Positions 36,601-47,600 of a stretch of 64,000 nt of DNA are shown piece after piece. This stretch comes from Taenia hydatigena (lineage: Eukaryota > Platyhelminthes > Cestoda > Cyclophyllidea > Taeniidae): assembly GCA_036345935.2 (NCBI GenBank), contig JADWOT020000009.1, forward strand, positions 6,219,381-6,283,380, written 5' to 3'. Under the pieces are notes generated by a model. That model was not told where the DNA came from. It saw nothing but the letters and a program-made list of their open reading frames with translations, and ran no database searches. Made by a program: the position numbers and the translations under genes. How positions within the stretch are numbered: position 1 is the stretch's first letter; every line of letters begins with the position of its first letter.

Positions 36601-39600
36601 TACGAAGTTACTCCTCTTCATTCCTTTAGTTGAACATTAAATCGCCTGATGGGATGCTGTATCGAAATCGTTTCACCTGCATAGATTCAGCAACTCATAT
36701 TGCGTTTCTGAACCCATTTATCGGGGAGCAGAAGATCTTCTGGAATCATCTCAAAACTCCCCGTGAAATATTGAGCGTTCGTAAGTTTTCATACCCGACT
36801 CTTTATCCAAATCGCGTTTATGATACCGATATTTAAGTATAGTATGAAGTAATTTATTGAGGTTCCGCATTTAATCAATACTTTCACGACTTTCTTCTCT
36901 TAGTGAATGGGATCTAAGTGTTTAGTTTATTGTTTTCAATGTCTTAATGCCTTCAAAGGGGTTTATGAACTTCGACAAACTTAGCAACAAACAAGAAGAA
37001 TAACTTCTTATTGCTCATGCATTTGAAAGCAATAGGTGGTACATTGATTGCAATTCCGCTGTACGTGACCTTTGATCACTGGGCTTTATTCGCTCGAATT
37101 GGCACTTATTGACGGACAATCCGTAGAATCTGTGTATCTTCCATACAGACGTCCCCGTTCTTTGAAGCCTCGATGCCTACCCGCCTCTCCTGGCGATTAC
37201 TTGTTTTGAATTAATTTACCACTGCATTTGCCTCGTTCCTCCTCCCCATTAATCAATTTAACGCTTAATAGGCCAAAGAACTCCTTTTACTCTTTTATCA
37301 GTGTTTATATCTCAGCTATCGGCAATAGATATTTGGGATTACAGGTTAGACTTCATTAATTGTATAGAAATGCTTGCACCAAGGTGTTTCTGCACCTTCT
37401 TGTTCGAAAACTAACGGCATCAGCCCGTGCCAAACATTCATATTTGGTCTGTGCGTGTTTGTTTGCGCGCATTTAATGCTCTCTACTTGTAGTATCGAAG
37501 TTCCTATTGACCCACCCGACTCCCCCGGCTTTCGACCATGATATTTCAAAGATCAATACGCTCGCCACCACTGTTGCCAATGTTTCTGGATCTTATCCTC
37601 GATCTACTCCAGGCGAAACGGGACTATTTGAACCCTCTGGATTGGAGTCGAATTATTCCCCATTGAAAATGCATTTCCTCAGAGCTGCTAATGGCATCTC
37701 CGCTTCAGTTTTGGTAAAGTTTTCCTTTTGGTCACTTGAAAGGGTCTTTATTTCTGCGTTTATTTTAAACTGCTTTTTTGCAAATTTGCTACAGTTCTCA
37801 TTTAGATTGACAGTTTATGGTATTTCGTTAGTTTTACTTTGAACGGCACAATTAACTTCCTTTGCGTATTGCACAAAAAAGAAGGAAACCGTCCACTTCT
37901 CTCCTAAAGTCGCCCATCATAACAGGAGTGAGGAATGAAGAATGAAGGAGTGCATTTCATTGAAGGCAGAGTTGAAAAAAACCATCAAATTCTGCTGGTT
38001 GCTGTGCCTGCATGTCTTTTTGCTTATTTCATTGGCTAATTCCGTGGGCCAATCAGACGTGCATCACTTGGTTTGTGCGTTGCATGCATGCTTTGTTTTT
38101 TCCTTCATCTCTCCTTCCTCTCCCTCTCGCCCTCACTCCTTCGGTGCGCTCCTTTCTAGCCCAACTTCAGCCTCAGCGGCTCCTCTGTTAAAAGGTTAAA
38201 GCGCATATGCGACGGCGAATGCGCGTGCGTGTATGCCTCTACGCGAAGTCCCATTTAGGATTGCTTTCCTGGTTTACTTAAATTTTCATGTGTCCACGTC
38301 TGCTTCTTCCACATTGGTCCAGGGTTGTGTTCCAAACAACAAATACTAAATGAAAAATGAAGCGAAAAGCAACCAAAGTAAATACGATCAAAACAAATCT
38401 TCTAGTCTACCACAAAAAATAGGCAATCTTGATCTTTTGCAAGTACTCTTTTCTGATTGCTAGGTACTAAAGATATGAAAATATCGATTGTTCAGCGTTT
38501 GTTGCCTAAATATCTAAAAGACGTTTTAGCTGGCTCTCCCATAATTAGCCCCATCTTGTTAAGCTGTCAACACTGGTAACTGCTCTCTAAAGTGCTGCAT
38601 TTATTTTGACATCTTAGGTTACCTTACACAAAGATCGCGCTCCAGTGTTGTATGATTGTGATTACATTCCGATGCCATTGTCTTGCCTTACGTATGCACC
38701 TCGCTCAGGTCGTTGTGGGCCTGGTATCAATTTCCTTTTTTTTTTTTGTGAACTTTAGTCTTCAGCATCCGCACATGGCTCTGCTACTGACACTGCACCG
38801 GAGGCATCTACAGCCGCTTTACCCACCTCGTCTGGTTTCACAAATACGGCGAAGCATCCTTTCTCCTTGAAGCGCAGGAGCGTCGGTGCGGTATGTCGTC
38901 TTGCTTGCTCGTGATTCTTAATATTTAATGTGAGAGTAGACGTCAGACGCTCTGTATTTGCAAGTTTCCAAATAATTTCGTGCTATTGTTTTAGAAAATA
39001 AATGAATGCAGAACTCTTCTTAAACTATTCAATTCGTTAGAATAATCATCATTGCATTCCATAATTTATTATTCCTTCGAAATAAGACATACCTGCGGAT
39101 TTCACTTTTATTAAATGCTTACCCCTAGAAATACTCAATATAGTCCCATCCAACACTATCCTGTTTTGCATTCTAAACTGTCCGTTTCATATGTGGTTAC
39201 CCAACACCAAGAAAAATTGTCAATCATCAATTTGAGAAATTTGGGAGCAATATGGGGATGGGGACGATAACTTACAAAGTACAAATCTCACAGGTGCTTT
39301 GCGGTGGTATAAGGTCTTGCGTTATCTTGTATGAATGCAGATAGGTTTTTCTTCCAATCGATTGACTACTTTTTGATGGAGGAGCTTTTCTACCATTTTC
39401 GAGTTGTGTCAGATGGGGTAGATACTCTCGGATCTGTAATTGTTGCTTGGTTTTCAGAAGGGGGGTCATGATGAACAATCACGTCTGCGGTTTACCACAC
39501 AAAAAACATCGTAATTACAGGAAAATGGGCGATTTGGCGCTCACCTACCGAGCTAAGCCCGGTTCATAAAGCAGACTAGCCTGAATCACACTCATTAGGT

Positions 39601-40567
39601 TCAAGCGGTTTTATGAAGTGAGGGTTTAAAATAAAAGAATAGTTCGAGTTACACTAAAATTGTGTCTTTGATAGGCTTTCGTTCTTATGCTCTAAAGTAT
39701 GCATGAAAAGTCGCCTTTACATGATTCCATCTAGCTCTACCAAATATTGCATGAACCTTCTTTGTCACCTAATCGTAGGCTTTGTAACAAGTACCATCTG
39801 AACGCAAACTTTGTTCGATTAATTATCTATAGTTTAGCCTACTGCCGAGTGCAGTCGTAGATCGTCTGATATTGTTCGAGTCTTTTTGCTTCAATAATGA
39901 ATATTATGGTTTGGTTTAATTTTTTAAGTCCTCTGAGGCTGGTCCGTCGAAGCGTTTGTTGTTGGAGGACGACGCCGATTCCCTGCCTTTTGTTGACCTT
40001 GCTTTGGAGGCGGACGACGAGGAGGATGCTAAAATTCTTTACGAGGAGGTTGACTCTCCAGTTACGGAAGAAGGGGAGCCTGTGACGTCGTTAAAGGCGT
40101 TGCCTCCGGTGACTGATCCTACGAATGCCTTTCGAGTGGCCCTGCGTTTCCCTTGTGGTCAACGAACTGTACTGACTCTGGAACCCACTCTTCGTTTGCA
40201 AGTGTGTTTCTTCCATGAATTGAGTTGGTAAACTGTCACAGATGAATAGGTCTTTCCTGTGAGGTAGCTAATACGTTGTCAAAACACTGCATTCTTTAGC
40301 TCGAACTGCGACACCATTAAGCAGTAATTGAATCTCATTTGACTTGAATAGCGTCACTTTCGAGGCATTATGAGTTTTGTTTCATTGATTTCGTCTTTTC
40401 AATTTTAGTCGCTATTCTCCTATCTCAAATCGGAAGGGTATCCTTCTTCCAAATTCGAGTTGATTCGAGTGTATCCACGTCTTCGTTTAAACGACCTACC
40501 TCCCATGAGTCGCATCGATGAGATCGGACTGGCGAAATCCGATTCCTTATTCTTGCAGGACATTTAA
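33638..40567 (+). CDS. UBXN7: UBX domain protein 7 orthologue (UBA-UAS-UBX, p97 adaptor)
   Basis: Adaptor linking ubiquitinated substrates and cullin ligases to the p97/VCP segregase. Ten exons: 33638-33674, 33711-33854, 34055-34119, 34202-34318, 35734-35880, 36630-36780, 37493-37713, 38759-38890, 39929-40201 and 40409-40567 (TAA). Phases close, giving 1446 bases, 481 residues (human 489). UBA, residues about 1-47: SFLDANDGNLQMAVDLFYAS. Linker to UAS: KRTTLEQLFAPPYELMYDGT. UAS, about 105-240: MEAARVRQKWILVSLYDD, CRVLNRDVWKDYRIIDLIRK, HIAFLNPFIGEQKIFW. A disordered Ser/Thr/Pro and then acidic stretch follows, about 240-395. UBX, about 400-481: FRVALRFPCGQRTVLTLEP, YLKSEGYPSSKFELIRVYP, DEIGLAKSDSLFLQDI. 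The p97-contact loop reads YPR instead of the usual FPR. I see no clear UIM of the LEAAIRASLQ type found in the human protein. Intron 1 is 36 bp and stop-free in frame. Confidence 0.93.
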
Positions 40568-40666
40568 GCCAGACCTTACCCCCTTTTCTGACACTTTCCT
40601 TTATGTGTCCTAAGTATGTCGAATACCTCTTGGAGTCCTATGTGTACATTGGTCCTGACGTATTGC

Positions 40667-40672
40667 AATAAA
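40667..40672 (+). terminator. Polyadenylation signal AATAAA of UBXN7
   Basis: Perfect AATAAA 100 bases after the UBXN7 stop and about 390 bases before the MRPL33 start. Confidence 0.65.
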
Positions 40673-41059
40673 TGCCTATTCCGTTTATGTGTTAAATTTC
40701 TCGTCTTTCTGGCATGAAAATCGCATTGTTTGGTTGCTGGTTTTTTAAACTACTCGTCTTCCGCACTGGATCATGCTTTTCCTTGAAACTCTTCGTTTAT
40801 CCTTTGGAATTTTTCCTTTTTCACGTTTACGAGTACTTCTGAAAAATATCTTACCGTTAAGTGGTCACTCTGGTTTAAGGGTTTCTGAGGTTTTAATTTA
40901 ACAATCTGAACAGTTGTGTATTTATTTTCATTTGATCCTTGTGGACTGGGACTGAGGATTGGTTATTGGTGATCTAGGCATAGACGTATGTCCTCAGACT
41001 TGCGGTATCACTTCCCAGTCTGCGTCAAATTATCGTGCTCTTTTGTTCAGGTGTGGGTT

Positions 41060-41269
41060 ATGTCCACCTCAACGACCCAGGGTTTCGTGAAGACGGTGAT
41101 GGTGATGATGGAGAGCGTGGTAACCGGCCATCGGATGATCGGTTTCCGTCCGCGTCAGATGACCACCAAGAAGGAGATGATCGCCTTCGATCCCCTTGTT
41201 CAGCGTTACGTCCTCTACCGTGAAATGAAGAAGATCCGCAGTCTCCACAAGGCTGGCACTCGAGACTAG
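41060..41269 (+). CDS. MRPL33: Mitochondrial ribosomal protein bL33m
   Basis: Small protein of the mitochondrial large ribosomal subunit; 69 residues from the ATG at 41060 to TAG at 41267-41269, against 65 in human. The C-terminal half carries the L33 signature: IAFDPLVQRYVLYREMKKIR followed by SL, matching [20 protein letters not shown] of human; the N-terminal half VKTVMVMMESV matches LVRMVSEAGTG. The start was chosen because it gives the family length. The frame stays open to an ATG at 40988 across a strong acceptor-like TTTTGTTCAG ending at 41050, so an upstream exon or a spliced leader joined at 41051 is possible; a leader ending in AUG would read in frame (AUG GTG TGG GTT ATG). It lies downstream of UBXN7 on the same strand. 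The other frames over this stretch are shadows. Confidence 0.85.
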   Translation: MSTSTTQGFVKTVMVMMESVVTGHRMIGFRPRQMTTKKEMIAFDPLVQRYVLYREMKKIRSLHKAGTRD

Positions 41270-44200
41270 TTCATTCCACATGGCTCCGTCTGTACATACT
41301 GCTACTGATTTATATTGATACATAGACAGTCAATGCGATTGAATTTTCTGCCTTTTACGCATGACGGCGATGCATTACTGCCACCTCTGTGTTCGCTCAT
41401 TGTCACACCTGATATCGTCATCATCATCATGCATGTTGCCACTCCCTAAATGTTGTCATCGGAACAAGTTCGGTAAATCAGGAAACAACTGTGGAAAGCG
41501 TCGAAGTCACTTCGAAGTAAAGGTCCAGTAGTTACTGTAATACCAATAATTGGTGTACTGGAATGGGAAGATTTGCCAAAGCTTCGTCATTTTTGCGTAC
41601 GTTGCATTCCCACAGCAGTGGCAAATCGTGGAAAGATGCTTCGGACAAAGAGAACTGCTAGCCCTCAGCTTTTGGATGCTTCACCGTGCTCCATAGCCTC
41701 GATCCAACTCGAGCACCGGAATGATGTTTAGCCAGATTACCAAGCTGGGGCGTCGGTCGATACACTAGCTGCTGATTGCGGTAGGATGCGTTCAGACCTT
41801 GAGGCGCGCACATTGGTCGGGAGGGTGAACGTGATTGACGCGTCCGATTGAAATGACCACTTAACCACGAGTCTTCATGGTCGTTCAAGAGCATTTGTCA
41901 GCCTGTACGGCATGGAAAAACTGTTCACATCACAGTTATTGTTGGCTTTGTGCACAGCATATGATGCTCCTGATTTCCCTGGTTTTTATTATCCTTACTG
42001 TTCTCAAAGCGTTCGTGGTGTTGCTGTCCGTTAGTGTATTAATCTTGATTGAATCACAAACTCCTGGAGAAAGCTTCCACCTGCATCAAGGTGAACATGT
42101 AAAGATTAAAATCCTGAAATGTATGCATTGTTTTCAGGTGGTCGTGCGCGTTTAAATCACCATTTTGAGGCTTAACAAGTTATAGTCTCGGTGAGCTGTT
42201 ATCTTGTGATGGCTAGCTGTCATTCTGAAGGGACGAGATCGCTAATCTGGTAAATTAAGAGGTACCTGGATGTGTAGGTAGTCATTTTAGTCCCTCATCT
42301 CGACTTCGCCCACATCAATAAGCAAATGGTGCAATGGTATGAACAATTTGGTTCAGTTCCCTGCCGAAGTCGATGTGGCCCCAAAAATATAACCATTAGT
42401 TGTGAGTAGCCATGTTAATCCGATTTCAACCAGAAATGAATGACTGCCCAACGGGATGTTTCCCTATCCATTACTGCTCTTCTCCCCCTTTCGATGATTT
42501 CAGTTGCCTACAGTTATTGTTTTGGCGTATGGGCAACTTCCGAAAAGCTTCAAAAACATAGTTAAAAATTGACAAGTCCTATAAGAGCACACAGGTTTTC
42601 GCCACTATTATCCCCCCATTCGGACACGCAAATCCCAGTCGAACTCTAGTTTTGGTCATCAGCTTATATTCTGGTTCGCTTGATCCAAACTAGAGCTTTA
42701 CCTTATGGCTACAACAATTCAAAGTTAGACATCGTGTGAGGATCTATTGCAACGGACGTAGAGATATTCGAAATACATTGTAAGGGCTGACCAGGGATAG
42801 GATTTTCATTGTCTTTCCTTGGATTATGGCAATCCAAGTCCTATTTATCGCCTTTATTTGGACGGCTAATCTCTCGCTCTCGAGTCCGGTAATAGCATAT
42901 GAAATTTTCACGAACATGAATAAAAAGTGAGGCTGACATTGGAGTGGTGCATTTTGACATCTTCGTTAGCATCCAGGAGCAAACATGTTTAGCCAAGTTG
43001 TACGCCTCAGCCGAATCCAGGTCGACTTCTCACCTGGCTATGGCCTAACATGATATTTAAAACCCGACCAAATTCCACCGCGCCACTGTTTCAATACACG
43101 CGCGAAACCTGAAATTAAACGGTTCATTTTGGTCGATATTGTAGTTTTGTATCGCACTAGCCTCTCCCAGTTTTCGAAATGCTCTCAATTACCTCAAGAA
43201 GTGGATAAAAGTAAAAACACATATTGGAAATGTCCTTAGCTTAAAATGTGAAAGAAACTAATCCATCTGTCGTGGAATGATCTTACCGACCTGCAGTTAT
43301 GGAGCATTTAATGTCTGTAAATGTGAAGTCATTTGTTTCCACACTTTCTATTCGGTGCATTTTTCGAAACTTGCAGGCAATTAAATACTTATTTTCGGCA
43401 ATTATGCGATTATTCTTTGAAGTTTCGGTCTCAGGAGTGCCTCAGAGTTGGCTCACTGCCTCCAAATAATTAGGCGAAATACCGTTTAAAATGCCGTCAC
43501 AACAACAACTAACACGCTTCAAAGCTGTCTGAATTCGGACCATTCGCTACTAGAGCGCGCTTGATACGTATTCTTCTGGTAACGAGTGATACCTTACTGG
43601 GTGCTCATTTGTTACTTATTCCAGTAAGAGGTCAGTGGTACTAGCTATTAATGCATTTCTAGGTACGATTCGTTGCCTCCATTCAAAGAAAGTATCCACT
43701 GTTTGCCCCTTAAACCCAAACTCCTTTGACCTTCTACTGAAAGTACGACCCTATTGGTTGAATGACACACAACTGTACTTTTGTCGAAACAGCTGCCTGC
43801 GCTCGTTAATGCAAGCGTTGGGGTATTTTGTTGCCATTTGCTACTCCCAGGTCTTGATAAATAAGTATTTTTAACATGGTCTCTTAATGCATTAGCAGAG
43901 GCATAGTTATATGATAAGCATGAGAATTAAAGCTGAGTAGTATTGCTGTGAAAATGTCTAAATAACAAAGTTTAAGCTACGACGGTTTTTTAATGACGTC
44001 TAATTTCAAGGTTTTAATAAATCCTCTTCCTGATGAAACCAACCTGCCAGCATTGGAGCACTGTGAATGAACCTGTTCACGATTAATTTTGATGCATGCG
44101 GGCGGTTCGGATCAGGATTGGCCGTCTAAAGTCACTTCAATAACTGACGCACTATAAACAGTTTATTGTTTTTACCCGTGGACCAGTTTGACGATTTCCA

Positions 44201-44484
44201 AAAATTGGTATACCGCATTTAACGTTGCTTTCAAGGCTGCCAGTTAGTGTGTGATTCATTCTTAGGAGACGTTAAATTTTTTTTGTCACAAATAGTGAAG
44301 ATTCCAGGCAAATACTTCCCTACATACGTAGAGACTTTTTTAATAAAACACCATCTTGGTCCCACATTTTAAGAAAGATCATAATTAGCTGTTTAATGGA
44401 ATAACATACACGTTGAGTGAAAAAAATGTTGCACTCTAATGACGCCCGTTAGCCGTGTTTTTAAAGAAAAAAATTCCCGTTAGT
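41270..44484. other. Intergenic, no gene recognised
   Basis: No domain-bearing frame. The frames at 41658-41894 (minus), 41877-42155 and 43635-43874 (plus) were read and not recognised. No further polyadenylation signal for MRPL33 was noted close to its stop. Confidence 0.45.
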
Positions 44485-44576
44485 TTTCCAATTGGGCAAC
44501 TCCATATCGCCGCGCTGCGCATTGCCAATTTTTCATTGGCTTTGACGGACCAATGGGAATCCTGCCCACGCCCCCC
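44485..44576 (+). promoter_or_regulatory. CCAAT/GC-box cluster, probable DPF promoter
   Basis: Four CCAAT motifs lie within 66 bases: 44489-44493, 44525-44529, 44535-44539 (as ATTGG) and 44550-44554. A GC-box-like CCCACGCCCCCC follows at 44565-44576. The coding start is 79 bases further on. This arrangement is typical of NF-Y/Sp-type TATA-less promoters; factor binding is inference. Confidence 0.5.
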
Positions 44577-44654
44577 TAAACCTCCACGTACCCTTTCAGA
44601 CGGACTAGAAGCAGACGGTACACCGACACAGCACATAGAGTGGCGCGCGCGGGC

Positions 44655-47600
44655 ATGGCAACCGTCTCCACAGTACCAGCCGACCTCGTCTCCGCTGCGG
44701 CTGCCTCGAACGCAGGTGCTCCCGACCTGCTACGCTATGACTCCATCCTCGCAGACGCCTGCGCCTTTAACCGACGACTCCGCAAGGGCAGGGTGGACAG
44801 ACCCAACTTCTTCGATACCGCGACGCAGATAGCTCAGCGCCCAGCACCCTGGTTGCACCGCTCCGTGCAAGCTCGCATCAAAAGTAGGCCAATCTCTCAA
44901 CTCTATCTCACAATTCTACTCCGTTCATACGGCTCATCAGTGCCAAAATACCATTCCACTTAAATGAAGGCAGTTACCACTCAGGCCAAAAAAAATAATA
45001 AGTCAAATGAATGAACTTTGTGCTTTGGGGAGAAAATAGAAAACAGTTGTCTCCTTCTCCCATGATCTTCTTGCGTAAAATGCTGTCACTTTGTGGCATA
45101 TGCATTTAGGATGTTGAAAAACCCACAACTTGATTAGCCAACACAAATGGGATACTGTTTTATGTAAACCAACTCAAATAGTCTGTCTGATTACCGAGTC
45201 GCAGGGCACTTCGGCTTCTCCATAAATGGGGTTTAAGAGGAGCGTCATATTGGAAAACTTTCCAAGGTCCCCCACTTGAGCTGCATCACCAAATCATCGA
45301 AAGTTAAACCTGTCCAGGGCCACAGGGTATTTATCAACTACTGATTACCATTTCGACTGATATTTCCATGGGTTAAGCGAGGACGTTTTCAACGACGGGA
45401 GAGTTGGCACTCTAAAGTAAATCACAAAGCTAATCATCGTCATTGTCGCAAAATTCCTATTTTCATGTTGTTTAGTTTTGGCAGACGTTACTATCTCATG
45501 GGGGAGGTTTATTGTATCTTGACAGTAAATGGTGTATGGCAGTAGGATCCACGCAAGGCTTAAAGGCGAAAGTTTAAATACAAAAGGATTTTGTAGGTCG
45601 AATTCATTTTAGGTATGAGGATTGACTTAGCTTTCAAAAGTTCCAAATTATTGCAAGATTTAAAAGGTATACCATCAAAATGTACCTTGACCGTTGGCAG
45701 GTTAATCATAATACGCATTAAAAGGCACCTTCCCAGGCTCTACTGTCTGGAAATTTCACATCAGTGGCTTGAGTGTCAAGCTGCTAAACGAGTGACCTAG
45801 ATGTCCTCGATTCCATCTATCGAGTAGAATAGCAGTGAGTGAATAGTAGGTAAATGGGCACAACATGAAGTGTGAAACTTTTCTAAAAACCTGAGACTGA
45901 GATATGGCAACAGACGTAGACTCACCAGTGCCTTTTCCCATACCCGAAAGCAATCATTTTGGCCCCTAACCAACAGCTTCATCAGGGGTCATACGACCAA
46001 TCGGGCCTTGCATGCTCGTAGGCAGGAACAATGCGGGCGTGTGGTCCAGTGATACTGTGTTTCAACCTTAAAAAGCGTCCCACCAAATCAGTCAAAACTC
46101 ACGCGGAGGGGCATAACCCGACGTCGCTGCTGTTGACACGATGACCAATTGGAGGACTTGGCGGTGACTCACCTTGTTTGTGTTGAACGAAAACATTAGA
46201 GATCACGACTGAAATGAAGAGTTGCATGGAACTCCCGCGCTGGTGGAAAGACGAACTCTCAGTTAATCTGCATCTGTTTTTTTCAGCTACTTGTTGTCAA
46301 ATCAATTAGTGGATTCAATCCTTTTTTTTCGTGGATGAGGTTCTACAGCTTTTGATTTGAACTTTTCTGTGACCTCCGATGTGTTATAAGGCAAGTATAT
46401 CGATTAGTTTGATAATGAACAGTTTCGCAATGCATAAAATGTAGTGATTGGATTATTCAATTTAAGAATGGCAAATTTTAAACAAGGCAAAATAGAAGAT
46501 TGAATGGGCAGAAAATCATGAGACACTGAACTGAATGACCTTAAATGTAAGCTCTCAACTCGCGTGATGGCAGAAGCACTTTTGAGTTACTACCACAATT
46601 TTATCTCAACACTCTAATGAGGATGAGGCTCTGGTAAGGCGTGTAACTTTTCGTACCCATTGTACGCCATTTTACTGAAATGGATAAAACTTCAGTTTTG
46701 CACTGATTACAAGGAAATACATGAGCATGACAATAGGAAATACTTCAGAGAGGATTAGTCAAGGTGAAGTTACCTCACATTCCCAATTTGAACATTTTCA
46801 CTTCTCATATGTAGTACCTGGCTGTTCTTACATCACCGAGTCGATTGACTAATGATGAGACCAAAATAGTTCCGAGCAAGATGCCAACATCTCCTGTTTA
46901 TTCTCCTATTGGTAGACGCTGGCATGAGCAACGCCTTTTAATTTGATGGTGGCATTCTCGTGCACAGGAGGTGACAAGTGGAACCAAAGGCGGAGCGTGC
47001 ATAAAATAGACTGATTATCAATCATCGCAAGACGACACTACTACTTCAACTAGCTATGCGTATTTTAAAGGATTATTTATAACTTCCTAGTGCACGATTT
47101 ACGAATATTTCCTTTCCAATGCCTGATATAACTCTCACTCTAAATTGCACTTGGTCGTGCAAGGAAGACTTTACCTAAGCTATGTGCCTAAACTACATTA
47201 AGTTGTTATTCCCACCCTTAGCGCCAGCGAAGTAACCTTCGGTATACTAATTGATGTAACTGAGAGTATTCACGTATCTTCCCACCACATATAGGCGACC
47301 AAATTAGGTTACAGTTTATTTATTTTTCGAATTTGCACACACAAGTTGCTGTATGCATTTGACCATTGCGTCAGGCCTAAGGGCATGTTAAACAGTCGGT
47401 TATCTGGATTTGACTTTGGCGTGCTCACGTGCTTCGCGATGCGTTGTTCATGCGAAACCGAGCTTGCGAGCAGCACCATTGGCACAGCAGTCATGGGAAG
47501 TGGCTTCATCTATTTGAACTCGGTCAGTTGGTTACAAGGTCATTAAAGTGGTTGTCGATACGGCAAACCTTTTATAATGTGCAGAATCACCAGTTGCCGA

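Noticed and set aside
37942..38199. Open frame with a hydrophobic stretch and ATTGG/CCAAT boxes in UBXN7 intron 7
   Set aside because: Exons 7 and 8 join in phase 0 without it, and it matches nothing in the protein family.
41035..41223. Asp/Gly-rich open frame overlapping MRPL33
   Set aside because: It is a different frame over the same bases; the MRPL33 frame carries the family signature.
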